From NCBI RefSeq assembly GCF_000364225.2, contig NZ_AQFT02000001.1, positions 248,001 to 312,000 of the forward strand: a stretch of 64,000 bases of DNA, written 5' to 3'. Positions within the stretch are counted from its first letter, which is position 1, and every line of letters starts with the position of its first letter. Both the position numbers and the translations under genes were made by a program. Source of the DNA: Eubacterium plexicaudatum ASF492. GTDB lineage: Bacteria; Bacillota; Clostridia; Lachnospirales; Lachnospiraceae. This document shows positions 9,679-21,326 of the stretch, piece by piece. Below the pieces are notes generated by a model, which worked only from the letters and a program-made list of their open reading frames with translations, made no database searches and was not told the DNA's origin.

Positions 9679-10176
9679 ATGAAAAAATTAATGTTAGGAT
9701 TTTTAACAGCACTGGCACTGACCGTTGTTGTCGGGTGTGGTACGACAAAAGATGAAAAAAACAGTACGACGCAGAACAACAATACGGATCAGACAAATGG
9801 TACAAACAGTGCGGTAGACGACGGAATGAATGATAATACAAATTCTGTTACAAACGGTACGGATCAGAATGGAACTGATGGAAATATTGCAGATGACGTG
9901 ATTGACGGCGCGGAAGATATTGGTGATGCTGTCATAGATGGCGCGCAAGATTTGACCAATGATGGAAACGGTACGGATGGCACGGGTACGGCAGATGATC
10001 ATAACGTCACGGATGACAATACAACGTCAGATAACAATACGGATATGACGGATAATAATACGGCCGGTACCGATCATACAACCGGAACGGCAACGGATAA
10101 TCGTAACGATAACAATAACGACACAAATAAAAAGAAAGATCAGGGTACCGATAAAAATAACAAAGCAAATAAATAA
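9679..10176 (+). CDS. low-complexity Asn/Asp/Thr-rich lipoprotein
   Basis: A 165-residue protein with a clear lipoprotein signal: MKKLMLGFLTALALTVVV then GCG, Cys20. Everything after the anchor is low complexity, dominated by Asn, Asp, Thr and Gly, with a short amphipathic patch (IADDVIDGAEDIGDAVIDGA) in the middle and a Lys/Asn tail. No folded domain is evident, so it may act as a spacer or coat on the outer face. An AAAGGAG site precedes the ATG. A forespore role is only suggested by the adjacent spoVA genes. Confidence 0.8.
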   Translation: MKKLMLGFLTALALTVVVGCGTTKDEKNSTTQNNNTDQTNGTNSAVDDGMNDNTNSVTNGTDQNGTDGNIADDVIDGAEDIGDAVIDGAQDLTNDGNGTDGTGTADDHNVTDDNTTSDNNTDMTDNNTAGTDHTTGTATDNRNDNNNDTNKKKDQGTDKNNKANK

Positions 10177-10221
10177 GAGAAATGTTCCGATTGCATAAAC
10201 GGTAAAGAGCGTGATTACCGA

Positions 10222-10278
10222 AAAACATCTTTTTTGCAGCAAATGCATGGTATGGCACAGCTGCAAAAAAGATGTTTT
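10222..10278. terminator. bidirectional terminator
   Basis: An 18-base perfect stem (AAAACATCTTTTTTGCAG with its complement at 10261-10278) lies between convergent genes. A/T tracts on both sides allow termination in either direction. Confidence 0.85.
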
Positions 10279-10301
10279 ATAGTTGGAACTTATCATAATG
10301 A

Positions 10302-11307
10302 TCAATACGTATAGTAGGTGTAGCCAAAACTGCCGTCCGTCAGTATCTTTGCATTTCTCAGGTCAACTGTTTTTTTGACTTTTAAGTCTGCCTTTGGAAT
10401 GGTAATGCTGAAGTCTTTATAGCTTTGATCCGCAACATAGAGCATTTTTTTGCTTCTTTATAGGATGCAACCGTGGAACCTTTTGCCGTTTTACTTTTAC
10501 ACTCAAGTTTTTCAGATATTCGGAGTAATGTCCGCAGTTGTTGATCATTCTGAATTTGATCGTCAGATTTCCTTTTTCGTCGTAAGAAGCGCCATATGCT
10601 TCCCAGCTCGCCTTTCCGTATGGAATTTCACTGTTTGTCAGTTTTGCGGAAACAAATTTGTTGCTTTTTACGGTTACCGTACATTTGAGCGTTTTGCCGT
10701 CTACGGTAGCGGTAATGGTACATTTGCCAGGTTTTTTTGCAGTTACTTTGCCGTTTTTATCTACCGAAGCGATGGCAGGCTTGCCGGATTTCCATTTTAC
10801 GGTTCCGGTATTGTCCTTAACGGATAAGTTTTTGGTAAAGCCTTCGGTAATGGTCAAGACGGTGTTGCTGATTACGGCTTCCTGCACATTTGCGATAACA
10901 GCAAACTGGAATGCGGTTGCGACATCAAACGTGATGGAAACATGATAGTCGCCGGCCGGAAAGCTGCCCTGGTAACCATTTGCATAAATACCGTTGCTGT
11001 CCGTAGCCCAGGAAGAGTCCGACTCCGTAATACGAATGGAATCCACTTCCATGTCTTCGCTGTTGAAAATCATCATGTTAAAGGAACATGGTGCATTGGT
11101 GCCTACATACAAACCGACTTCTGTGGAAGCGGGCGGAAGCGTAAAATCTTTCACAACCGGAACATTGCCGGACGCCACTTCCCATGTTTCCGGTTTGACA
11201 ATATTTGTGAGTTTGGCATTTACACAGACCGGATTCAAAGAAGCCGTACCTGCAGCGAATAAAAATGCCAGTAAATAACAGGTTAATTGTTTCATGAAAT
11301 GTTTCAT
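10302..11307 (-). CDS. secreted protein with bacterial Ig-like (BIG2) domain (frameshifted)
   Basis: A signal peptide (residues 1-30, ending SLNPVCVNA) leads to an N-terminal beta-rich domain, a BIG2 domain (VKWKSGKPAIASVDKNGKV to ATVDGKTLKCTVTV, about 170-215) and a C-terminal domain. As read, the frame ends at 10417. Adding one base to the run at 10489-10492 restores a continuation with TAKGSTVASYKEAKKML and a tyrosine-rich end (GYTYYTY), with stop at 10302-10304. The corrected length is about 335 residues. AAAGGAGATC precedes the ATG. Probably a surface adhesion or carbohydrate-binding protein; the ligand is unknown. Confidence 0.8.
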
Positions 11308-11451
11308 AAAGATCTCCTTTCCATAAATTCATGTTCTTTTGTATATTTTTCTGTAGATAAGAATAGTATAACGAATTCGTAATGGCGATGCAACATAATT
11401 TTTACCAAAATATTACAAATATTTATGCAAATGTAATAGTTATAAAAAATA

Positions 11452-11490
11452 AAACGGCTGTGGTTTCGTCAGACGCAACCGCAGCCGTTT
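11452..11490 (-). terminator. terminator of guaB
   Basis: A 14-base stem (AAACGGCTGTGGTT with AACCGCAGCCGTTT) followed on the minus strand by a T-rich run, 45 bases past the guaB stop. Confidence 0.85.
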
Positions 11491-11534
11491 TTTTATCCCG
11501 CCGATTCGGATATTTATTTTTATTTTATTCTGTT

Positions 11535-13266
<1,732 letters not shown>

Positions 13267-13739
13267 ATGGTGATTCGCAGAGCAGAAGAAAAAGACATGG
13301 ACGGAATTAACCGGCTGCTGATGCAGGTGTTGATGATTCATCATCATGGACGTCCGGATTTGTTTCAGGGAAATTATAAAAAAAATATACGGATGAACAG
13401 CTCAGAGAACTGATTCGGGATGAAAATACACCGATTCTGACAGCGGTTGACGAACAGGAACAAGTATTGGGCTATGCATTCTGTATGTTCAGACAGTATG
13501 TAAATGATAATATTTTAACCGATATCAGGACTTTGTATATTGACGATTTGTGTGTCGATGAAAATGTGCGGGGGCAGAATATTGGAAGACAGCTTTATGA
13601 AGAAGTATTAAAGTATGCAAGGCAGGCAGGCTGCTATAATGTGACGCTGAATGTGTGGACATGCAATGAGTCTGCCATGCGGTTTTATGAAAAATGCGGA
13701 TTGAAGCCGCAGAAGATAGGGATGGAAGTGATTTTGTGA
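13267..13739 (+). CDS. GNAT-family N-acetyltransferase (frameshifted)
   Basis: About 157 residues after correction. The N-terminal MVIRRAEEKDMDGINRLL is the first strand and helix of a GNAT fold. The acetyl-CoA loop is DENVRGQNIGRQLYEE, followed by NVTLNVWTCNESAMRFYEKCG, typical of RimI-like enzymes. The A8 run at 13378-13385 is one base short; with nine A's the two frames join as NYKKKYTDEQLREL. AGGAGG precedes the ATG. The acceptor substrate is not predictable; close relatives act on protein N-termini or small amines. Confidence 0.85.
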
Positions 13740-13743
13740 AAAA

Positions 13744-13792
13744 TTCATTCCCGATTTAATCGTATATCTACATTTGATAAATCGGGAATGAA
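13744..13792. terminator. bidirectional terminator between the GNAT gene and typA
   Basis: A perfect 15-base stem (TTCATTCCCGATTTA with TAAATCGGGAATGAA) lies between two convergent stops. Confidence 0.8.
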
Positions 13793-13803
13793 GATGGGTG
13801 CCG

Positions 13804-15638
13804 TCAGGCTTTGTTTTTAAATCCTGCTCTTTTGCGCATTGTAGGATCTAAAATCCGTTTGCGGATCCGCAGGTTTTGCGGGGTTACTTCCAGCAGTTCG
13901 TCCGTATCAATAAAGTCCAGCGCCTGCTCCAGACTTAAAATGCGCGGCGGAGTTAATGTCAGCGCTTCGTCTGCGCCGGAAGAGCGGGTGTTGGTCAGAT
14001 GTTTTTTCTTGCATACGTTGAACTCGATATCTTCCGGTTTGGAACACTGGCCAACGACCATGCCGGCATAGACTTTTTCACCTGCGCCGATAAAAAGCTG
14101 ACCGCGTTCCTGTGCACCGAACAGGCCGTATACGACGGATACACCGGTTTCAAATGCGATCAGGGAACCTTGTTTGCGGTATTGGATATCGCCGCGGTAA
14201 GCGTCGTAACCATCAAAAATAGTATTGATAATGCCATTGCCTTTTGTATCGGTCAGAAAATCTCCCCGGTAGCCGATCAGACCACGGGATGGAATGCGGA
14301 ATTCGATGCGGGTATATCCGCCTGCAATAGAATGCATATTTAACATTTCACCCTTCCGCTGGCAGAGCTTGTCAATAACCGCGCCGGTAAATTCATCCGG
14401 GACATCTACATAGGCAATTTCCATTGGTTCCAGTTTTTTGCCGTTTTCATCTGCCTTGTATAATACTTCGGCTTTGCTGACGGCAAATTCGTATCCTTCC
14501 CGGCGCATGTTTTCGATCAGGACGGACAGATGCAGCTCGCCGCGGCCGGATACTTTGAACACATCCGTATCGTCCGTTTCTTCCACACGCAGACTGATGT
14601 CGGTGTTCAGCTCGCGAAACAGACGGTCGCGCAGGTGGCGGGAAGTAATATATTTTCCTTCCTGTCCGGCAAGAGGACTGTCGTTTACGACAAAATTCAT
14701 GGAAATGGTCGGTTCCGATATTTTCTGGAACGGAATGGCAACCGGATTTTCCGGAGCACAGATCGTATCGCCGATATGGATATCGGCAATGCCGGAAATC
14801 GCAACAATGGAACCGATTTGCGCCTCCCTGACATCTATTTTGTTCAGGCCGTCAAATTCATACAGTTTGCTGATTTTCACTTTTTTATGCTTGTCAGGAT
14901 CATGGTGGTTGACAACGACGGCTTCCTGATTGATTTTTAGGCATCCGTTATCTACTTTGCCGATACCGATACGGCCGACATATTCGTTGTAATCAATCGT
15001 ACTGATCAGTACCTGCGTGCTGGCATCCGGGTCGCCTTGCGGGGCAGGGATATAGTCGATAATTGTTTCGAACAAAGCGGTCATATCTTTATGCTCGTCC
15101 TGTACGTCAAGCACGGCATAACCGTCTCGGGCAGAGGCAAAAATAAACGGGCAGTCCAGCTGTTCGTCAGAAGCATCCAGATCCATAAACAGTTCCAGTA
15201 CTTCGTCGATGACTTCATCCGGACGGGCTTCCGGACGGTCAATTTTGTTAATACACACAATAACAGGCAGATTCAGTTCCAGAGCTTTCATTAATACGAA
15301 CTTTGTCTGCGGCATGGCGCCTTCAAAAGCGTCAACAACAAGTACGACACCATTTACCATTTTTAACACACGTTCCACTTCGCCGCCGAAGTCTGCGTGT
15401 CCGGGTGTGTCGATAATATTAATTTTTACATCCTTATAAAAAACCGCCGTGTTTTAGAAAGAATTGTAATACCGCGTTCGCGTTCGATATCGTTGGAATC
15501 CATAACGCGTTCCTGTACTTCCTGATTTGCGCGAAATACGCCGCTTTGCTTTAACAGTTCGTCCACAAGCGTTGTCTTGCCATGGTCAACATGTGCAATG
15601 ATTGCAATGTTACGGATATTATCTCTTGTGATGTTCAT
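13804..15638 (-). CDS. typA: ribosome-associated GTPase TypA/BipA (frameshifted)
   Basis: A translational GTPase that acts in ribosome assembly under stress. G1 is [11 protein letters not shown], the switch region is ERERGITI, G3 is [12 protein letters not shown] (recovered after correction), and G4 is [12 protein letters not shown]. The EF-G-like domains and the BipA C-terminal domain ([12 protein letters not shown], and [16 protein letters not shown] near the end) are complete. The run at 15452-15455 lacks one base; adding A turns [16 protein letters not shown] into [19 protein letters not shown]. The corrected length is about 611 residues, as expected. The start at 15638 has AAGAAGG upstream. 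Confidence 0.95.
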
Positions 15639-16095
15639 ATAAAAAACCTTCTTTCTGACTCGGAAAATTGTTGGAGTTTATTTGCATTTTATAGATGACG
15701 TATCGGATTTTTTCGATTATAATATATCTGTCATCCTCAATGCCGTCTCGCCCATTTTATCATATTTCGGAAGCAGTGCAAGAAATTTTTTGTCGGGTAT
15801 GCTTATTTTAGGCGATATGACAAAAAATCTTTATGGGGAATGCGAAATATAGAGAAGTTTTTCTAATTTTTTGGAACCGATAAGTTGTCGACATGAAATG
15901 AGATGTTTTTTAGAAGCGGCATGATAAATTCTGTTTTGTCAAAAAGAAGACCGCGCAGAAGTTGTTACAGTTCTAAATGCGGCGTTAGAAGAATACAATG
16001 GTAGTAGCTTAAATCGGTCCGGCATGCAGGATTGATATAGTACCGCTTGGCAGAAAAACAACTGTCACGTTTGAAAAGAGGAAGGAGAAAAATTC
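15639..16095. other. intergenic region, 457 bases
   Basis: AT-rich and separating divergent genes, so it must hold the typA promoter and that of the SSB-like gene. A stretch at about 15943-16030 reads QKEDRAEVVTVLNAALEEYN in one frame but has no start and a nearby stop, so it may be a coding relic. I see no RNA gene. Confidence 0.4.
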
Positions 16096-16733
16096 ATGGC
16101 AGATAAAATATTTGAAAACAATCAGGTAACGATAGCGGGCAAAATCGTATCCGATTTTGTCTTCAGTCACGAGGTATACGGAGAAGGCTTCTATATGATT
16201 GATGTGTCTGTAAACAGGCTGAGTAATTTTGTAGATTATATACCGGTGATGGTATCGGAAAGGCTGATTGACACAACACAAAACTACATAGGACAGTATA
16301 TCTATGTAACCGGACAGTTCCGTTCGTACAACCGGCATGAGGAAAAAAAGAATCGCCTCGTATTATCCGTGTTTGCCAGAGAACTGGAGTTTATGGAACA
16401 GGAAGAAGAGGATGTGAAAAGCAACCAGATCTTTTTGGACGGTTATATCTGCAAAGAGCCGATTTACCGTAAAACTCCGCTTGGACGCGAAATCGCGGAT
16501 CTGCTGATCGCGGTAAACCGTTCCTATGGAAAATCTGACTATATTCCGTGCATCTGCTGGGGCAGAAACGCACGTTTTGCTTCAGGATTTACAGTTGGTG
16601 CACATGTACAGATCTGGGGCAGAATACAAAGCCGTGAATATGTGAAAAACTCAATGAGCTGGAAACGGAAAAACGGGTTGCTTATGAAGTGTCCGTCAGC
16701 AAAATTGAATATCTGGACGATAAGAGTTATTAA
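16096..16733 (+). CDS. single-strand DNA-binding (OB-fold) protein (frameshifted)
   Basis: Two OB-fold halves related to single-strand-binding proteins: residues 1-100 (NNQVTIAGKIVSDFVFSHEV, YIGQYIYVTGQFRSYN) and 115-210 (IFLDGYICKEPIYRKTPLGR, DYIPCICWGRNARFA, VQIWGRIQSREYV). The second half is typical SSB. The A5 run at 16645-16649 is one base short; the corrected end reads VKKLNELETEKRVAYEVSV, stop at 16731. Without correction a spurious tail runs to 16827. About 212 residues. It lacks the acidic SSB tail, so it is probably an accessory SSB paralogue. Confidence 0.8.
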
Positions 16734-16878
16734 GGAAGGCATATTTGTCAGATTTGACGAAAATGAAGGCAATTCATATAAAAAGAGACAAAAAATTTGC
16801 ATTTTATATAGAAGTGTGGTATCTTAAAGAAATCTGAAGCAGATATAGAGGCATAAGGACGTTCCAAAGGAGGAGATT

Positions 16879-17369
16879 ATGGGTTCAGGCATTCAGATTT
16901 ATTATGGAGACGGCCGCGGAAATCAACCGCCGCACTTGGATATGCACTGCAGTCAGCGATTGATGGCAGAAATGTATTTGTTATTCATTTTTTAAAAGGA
17001 AAGATGGCATCGGAATCCGCATTTATGCAGCGGCTGGAGCCGGAAATTAAAGTGTTTCATTTTGAAAAATCGGAAGAACGGTATGAAGAACTGTCCGAAC
17101 AGGAAAAAACGGAGGAAAATCGGAATATCAGAAACGGCGTGAATTTTGCCAGAAAAGTTTTGTTAAATGATGAATGCAGCCTGCTCGTTCTGGATGAACT
17201 GTTAGGCGTGATAGATAACGGCGTAGTAACGAAAGAGGATGTGCAGACCCTGTTTGGGGCAAAAGCAGAAGAGACGCAGATTATCGTCACAGGAAGAACA
17301 CTACCGGATTATATGCGCGAACTGGCAGACGAGATTTATCAGATACGGACGGAAAAGAACGAAACATAG
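16879..17369 (+). CDS. corrinoid (cob(I)yrinic acid) adenosyltransferase, CobA/CobO type (frameshifted)
   Basis: Transfers the adenosyl group of ATP to the cobalt of corrinoids. The start has an excellent AAAGGAGGAG site. The P-loop GDGRGKSTAALG appears only after adding one A at 16920-16922 (observed GGAAATC), which then continues GYALQSAIDGRNVFVIHFLK into the downstream frame. The family motif LLVLDELLGVIDNG (Walker B) and TGRTLPDYMRELADEI near the end support the assignment. About 163 residues, slightly short for CobA but with a complete core. No other B12 gene is nearby. Confidence 0.85.
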
Positions 17370-17603
17370 AAAAATTAAAGACCGAACAATTAAAAACAGA
17401 AAATTAAAAACTGAAAATTGAAAATGGAAAAAGCGCCGTCATAAAGAACAAGATATAGATGGATGCGATATATTTATGAGAAAAAATCTCTGCGTATTGT
17501 TTGAAACTACAATGTGCAGAGATTCGTTTTGTCCGAAGAAGATGTGGGTGCATTGCCGATTTCTGACCGGATGGAGCATCGGTAAAATACTTAACGATAG
17601 GGG
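17370..17603 (+). terminator. AT-rich spacer with probable terminator hairpin
   Basis: Just after the adenosyltransferase stop is a run of imperfect AAAATTAAAA/GAAAATT repeats. At 17485-17524 AATCTCTGC pairs with GCAGAGATT, and the stem extends inward through GTATTGT/ACAATGT; a T-rich run follows. It probably ends the SSB-adenosyltransferase unit. Confidence 0.5.
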
Positions 17604-18063
17604 GTGACGATGATGGGAATTTATCTGAATCCGGGAAATGATGGCTTCTGGGAGGCTGTCCGTTCTAAAATATATGTGGATAAGACAGGGCTCATTTCGT
17701 ATACCAATGAGCTGATCGGCACGGAGCAAAAATTTATATGCGTCAGCAGGCCAAGGCGTTTTGGAAAATCAATGGCATTAAAAATGCTTGCAGCGTATTA
17801 CAGGCCGCGGTTTTGCGGATATTGTGTTTTTGCCGCTTCCGCACACGAATAAACCGGTGATCGTGATAGAATTGAAATATCAGAAATCCGTGCATGCGGC
17901 GATCCGACAGATAAAAGACAGAGGTTACACGAAGGCTCCGGAAGGATATGGCGGTAAAATCGTACTTGTCGGTATCAATTATAATAAAGATCATGTAGAT
18001 AAGCCGCATATACAATTTGTCAATAAAAGAAGATTTTTTAAATCGGGCTGTGACTTGACATAA
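17604..18063 (+). pseudogene. AAA-ATPase-like / PDDEXK_9 protein, middle deleted
   Basis: The N-terminus matches the abundant AAA-ATPase-like family of gut anaerobes: GIYLNPGNDGFWEAVRSKIY, YVDKTGLI, CVSRPRRFGKSMALKML (Walker A). Near 17800 the frame jumps to the C-terminal PD-(D/E)XK part: RGFADIVFLPLP, VIVIELKYQ (catalytic E-x-K), GGKIVLVGINY. Intact members have about 520-570 residues; here some 400 are missing. The junction also changes frame, so the product is dead. The N-terminal start has an AGGGGGTGA site. Confidence 0.85.
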
Positions 18064-18083
18064 GCAGTAAATAGTGTTATAGT
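18055..18083 (+). promoter_or_regulatory. promoter of the dapA-dapB operon
   Basis: Consensus -35 TTGACA (18055-18060) and -10 TATAGT (18078-18083), spacer 17, directly upstream of the lysine riboswitch. Confidence 0.85.
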
Positions 18084-18154
18084 CATTTTCAGTAGAGAAG
18101 TGTAATAGTGTCGCTTGTTCGGGCTGTTACGGAAAATCAAAAGACTACAACTGG

Positions 18155-18335
18155 ATAGGTAGATAGAGGTTGCGTAATTTATCAGTAGTATATTCGATGC
18201 GGCAGGCGCAAAGGAGAATATAGGAAAGGGAATTACGCCGAAAGGATCGGAATCCTGCGTTTTGGTTCTTGGGCATGGAGTGAATAATTCCCTGACTGTC
18301 ATCTGAATATACATATGGATGGGGCGCTATCGGAT
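18155..18335 (+). promoter_or_regulatory. lysine riboswitch (L-box) aptamer
   Basis: Conserved L-box pieces occur in order: GATAGAGGTTGCG (18162 on), AGTA, AAGGAGA, GAAAGGGA, TACGCCGAAAGG, GACTGTCATCTG and the closing GGGGCGCTATC (18321-18331), which pairs back with GATAG at the start to form P1. It lies between a promoter and dapA. In known lysine riboswitches, lysine binding stabilises P1 and allows the downstream terminator to form, switching the operon off. Confidence 0.88.
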
Positions 18336-18383
18336 CGAAACTTGTTTTTATAAACCGGAATTTATAGGAATCAAGTGGAATGC

Positions 18384-18410
18384 AAAGCCGGCTCATCTGA
18401 GCCGGCTTTT
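18384..18410 (+). terminator. riboswitch expression-platform terminator
   Basis: An 11-base hairpin, AAAGCCGGCTC ATCT GAGCCGGCTTT, followed by TTTT, 50 bases after the aptamer and 85 bases before dapA. It is the likely attenuator read out by the L-box. Confidence 0.85.
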
Positions 18411-18494
18411 ATAAACGGCGCTGCGGTTTTCCATTTGGTATCCGGCAGCGGTAATGATTTCATTGTTGGCAGAAAAGAAGCAGGAGGAATGAAT

Positions 18495-19382
18495 ATGGCA
18501 ATATTTAAAGGTGCAGGCGTTGCGATCGTAACACCTATGAAAGACAATTTTGATGTGAACTATGAAAAACTGGAAGAACTGATTGACGATCAGATTAAGG
18601 GAGGCACAGATGCGATTATTATTACCGGTACTACCGGGGAATCTTCCACAATGACAGAAGAGGAGCATCTGGATGTGATTCGTGCCTGTGTGGATTTTAC
18701 AAAGCATAGAGTGCCGGTTATCGCAGGAACAGGTTCAAACTGTACGAAAACGGCCGTTTATCTGTCACAGGAAGCGGAAAAGGCAGGAGCTGACGGTCTG
18801 CTCGTTGTGACGCCGTATTATAACAAAGCGACGCAGCCAGGACTTATTGCGCACTATACGCAGATTGCGGAAGCTGTAAAAGCGCCGATTATTATGTACA
18901 ATGTACCTGGCAGAACCGGGTGCAATCTGCTGCCGGAGACAGCCGCATACCTTTATAAAAATGTGGAAAATATCGTGGGATTAAAAGAAGCTACCGGAAA
19001 TATTACACAGGCTTCCAAAACACTGGATTTAACGGACGGAAAACTGGATATGTATTCCGGTGAGGATGCGGTTATTCTGCCGCTGCTGGCAATCGGTGCG
19101 CTTGGCGTTATTTCCGTATGGTCGAATGTGGCGCCAAAGGATGTACATGATCTGTGTCAGAGCTTTTTTGACGGAGATCTGGAGACGTCCCGCAGGCTGC
19201 AGAGAAAAGGACTTTCTCTGATCGAAGCGTTGTTTTCCGAAGTAAGCCCGATTCCTGTGAAAAAAGCGATGAATCTGATGGGAATGGAAGTTGGACCGCT
19301 GCGTGCGCCGTTGTGTGAAATGAGCGAAGAGGGTGCAAGGAAGCTGGCACAGGTGATGAAAGATTATGGAATTTTAGCATAA
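18495..19382 (+). CDS. dapA: 4-hydroxy-tetrahydrodipicolinate synthase
   Basis: Condenses pyruvate and aspartate semialdehyde, the entry step to lysine, meso-DAP and dipicolinate. The start is the ATG at 18495, seven bases after AGGAGG; the ATG at 18489 is too close to it and the longer frame runs into the terminator. GTTGESSTM (about 45), the catalytic Tyr in VTPYYNK, IIMYNVPGRTG and the Schiff-base Lys in VGLKEATG are all present. 295 residues, normal. First gene of the riboswitch-controlled operon. Confidence 0.96.
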   Translation: MAIFKGAGVAIVTPMKDNFDVNYEKLEELIDDQIKGGTDAIIITGTTGESSTMTEEEHLDVIRACVDFTKHRVPVIAGTGSNCTKTAVYLSQEAEKAGADGLLVVTPYYNKATQPGLIAHYTQIAEAVKAPIIMYNVPGRTGCNLLPETAAYLYKNVENIVGLKEATGNITQASKTLDLTDGKLDMYSGEDAVILPLLAIGALGVISVWSNVAPKDVHDLCQSFFDGDLETSRRLQRKGLSLIEALFSEVSPIPVKKAMNLMGMEVGPLRAPLCEMSEEGARKLAQVMKDYGILA

Positions 19383-19457
19383 ACGATATTTGCAATACTA
19401 TAGTTGCATATGATCGGAACGGTTCTGGAAATGGTACATAAGATGGAGGAAAGAACA

Positions 19458-20219
19458 ATGGTCAAAATCATTCTGCATGGATGTAATGGAAAAATGGGGC
19501 AGGTCATTAACGGCATCTGTGCCGAAGATAACGAGATTGAGATTGCAGCGGGTGTTGATGTATACGATGGGATACAAAATCCGTATCCGGTGTTTCAAAA
19601 TATTTTCGACTGTGATGTGGCAGCGGATGTAATTGTGGATTTTTCCAGTGCCAAAGCAATGGATGCGTTGTTAGACTACAGTATGGAAAAAAGAATTCCT
19701 GTTGTATTATGTACAACAGGATTGTCACAGGAGCAGATTGACAAAGTGCGGCAGACCGCCGAGCGGACTGCCGTGTTACAATCGGCAAATATGTCGCTTG
19801 GCATTAATACGCTGCTGGATCTTTTGAAAAAAGCGGTTCATGTGCTGGCGCCGGCGGGATTTGATATGGAAATTGTGGAAAAGCATCATAATCAGAAGCT
19901 GGACGCACCAAGTGGGACGGCGCTTGCACTGGCGGATTGTATGAATGCGGAATTGGAACAGTCGTATGCATATCGGTATGACCGCAGTAAAGAACGTGAA
20001 AAACGCGCAAAGAAGGAAATCGGCATTGCTTCCGTGCGGGGTGGAAATATAGTAGGAGAGCATGAAGTCATTTTTGCAGGCACGGATGAAGTCATTACAT
20101 TTAAGCATACCGCACATTCCAAGACGGTATTTGCGACGGGAGCAGTAGAAGCTGCAAAATTCCTGGCCGGTAAGGATGCAGGAATGTATGATATGGCTGA
20201 TGTGATAGCTGCAAAATAA
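19458..20219 (+). CDS. dapB: 4-hydroxy-tetrahydrodipicolinate reductase
   Basis: Reduces the DapA product with NAD(P)H. The start is the ATG at 19458 after ATGGAGGAA; upstream ATGs in frame lack sites. The Rossmann motif is IILHGCNGKMGQ (residues 3-14), with VDFSSAKA, CTTGLS, the catalytic EKHHNQKLDAPSGTAL, and the C-terminal KHTAHSKTVFATGAVEAAKF. 253 residues, the normal size. It lies 75 bases after dapA under the same lysine control. Confidence 0.96.
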   Translation: MVKIILHGCNGKMGQVINGICAEDNEIEIAAGVDVYDGIQNPYPVFQNIFDCDVAADVIVDFSSAKAMDALLDYSMEKRIPVVLCTTGLSQEQIDKVRQTAERTAVLQSANMSLGINTLLDLLKKAVHVLAPAGFDMEIVEKHHNQKLDAPSGTALALADCMNAELEQSYAYRYDRSKEREKRAKKEIGIASVRGGNIVGEHEVIFAGTDEVITFKHTAHSKTVFATGAVEAAKFLAGKDAGMYDMADVIAAK

Positions 20220-20257
20220 GGCATCCGGTGCCTGCCGGAGCGTGTTTGTGCATGTAA

Positions 20258-20290
20258 CCCCTGTCCGAATCAAACGGACAGGGGAATTTT
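20258..20290. terminator. terminator after dapB
   Basis: A 10-base stem (CCCCTGTCCG with CGGACAGGGG) followed by AATTTT. It separates dapB from the convergent LysR gene. Confidence 0.85.
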
Positions 20291-21164
20291 ATGTCTTGGC
20301 CAGACGAATAAATTCTTCCATTTCTTTTGTTTTCCATTTGTCTTTGTGATAAAAAATCTGTCCGTACATGTACGTATGAAAATCTGCAACGTCCAGAATC
20401 CGGAGTTCTCCCTGTTCTACGCTTTGCCTGACGGCAAAGTAGGGAAGAAATGAAATCGCATGGGCCTGACGCAGCATCTGAATAATAAATTCCGTGTTGC
20501 TGACTTCCAGTACGGGTGTCAGTATAAGATTTTGTGCCGCAAGAAACTGATCCAGTGTGCGTCTGTAGTTTGCGTTTTTTTCGGTAAGAAAAAAAGGTTC
20601 TTTTAAAAGGTCTTTTACAAGCAGCTGCCTGTTTGATGCAAACGGTGCATCCGGGGAAGTGACGAATACAATTTCTTCTCTTGTTTCCATGACTTTGTTC
20701 CAGTTGTTGCTGTAATGAGGGTCGTCCAGTATGTAAATCAAATCCAGATAATTTTTCTCCATCATTTCAATTAATTCTTCCGGAGACGCTGTCGTAATAA
20801 GAATTGTTACATCCGGATAATTTTTCTGGAAATATTTTAAAATCGGTGGAAACTTGGAAAAGCAGAGCGACTCAAGGGTGCCAATATGAAGCGGATTCAC
20901 GAGTTTTTCTTCATTGGCAAGAGAGAGCTTTGCTTTGTTTACTTCCTGGAGAATGTTGTGTGCATAGCTAAGAAACTGTTTTCCGTGACCGGTCAGGGCA
21001 ACCTGTTTTCCAATCCGGTCAAAGAGCCGGGTATTCAGTTCCTGTTCCAGAAGCCGGATCTGAACGGTTAATGCCGACTGAGAATATCCGAGATCTGCCG
21101 CTGCCTTGGAAAAGCTTTTCATTTGTACGATTTTTACAAAGGTGATCAGTTGTCGTATTTCCAT
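20289..21164 (-). CDS. LysR-family transcriptional regulator
   Basis: An N-terminal winged helix (MEIRQLITFVKIVQMKSFSK, then ADLGYSQSALTVQIRLLEQEL) and a two-lobed effector domain (LHIGTLESL from about residue 92). The ATG at 21164 has AAGGAAGG upstream; a longer reading adds 15 untypical residues. 291 residues. It is transcribed away from the symporter/serine dehydratase operon, whose control by this regulator, with serine or a related compound as effector, is an inference. Confidence 0.88.
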   Translation of the reverse strand: MEIRQLITFVKIVQMKSFSKAAADLGYSQSALTVQIRLLEQELNTRLFDRIGKQVALTGHGKQFLSYAHNILQEVNKAKLSLANEEKLVNPLHIGTLESLCFSKFPPILKYFQKNYPDVTILITTASPEELIEMMEKNYLDLIYILDDPHYSNNWNKVMETREEIVFVTSPDAPFASNRQLLVKDLLKEPFFLTEKNANYRRTLDQFLAAQNLILTPVLEVSNTEFIIQMLRQAHAISFLPYFAVRQSVEQGELRILDVADFHTYMYGQIFYHKDKWKTKEMEEFIRLAKT

Positions 21165-21231
21165 AAGAACCTTCCTTTTATATGTGCTTTTGTTATGAAA
21201 AAAATTCAATGATATTATAAAAACAGTGAAT

Positions 21232-21260
21232 TTGACTTGTGGATATTGCCATGATACTAT
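21232..21260 (+). promoter_or_regulatory. promoter of the symporter-sdaAB-sdaAA operon
   Basis: -35 TTGACT (21232-21237), spacer 17, -10 TACTAT (21255-21260), in the 160-base gap shared with the divergent LysR gene. Confidence 0.7.
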
Positions 21261-21326
21261 ATATTTAACATAAGGTCAATCGTTGAAAACAACGAAAAAA
21301 TATTTTTACAGGAGGGTTTTACTGTT

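Noticed and set aside
17370..17432. AAAATTAAAA-type tandem repeats as a CRISPR array
   Set aside because: Units are short, irregular, without spacers, and no cas genes are in the window.
19776..20273. Minus-strand frame opposite dapB (165 codons)
   Set aside because: Shadow of dapB; Cys/His-rich composition and no start signal.
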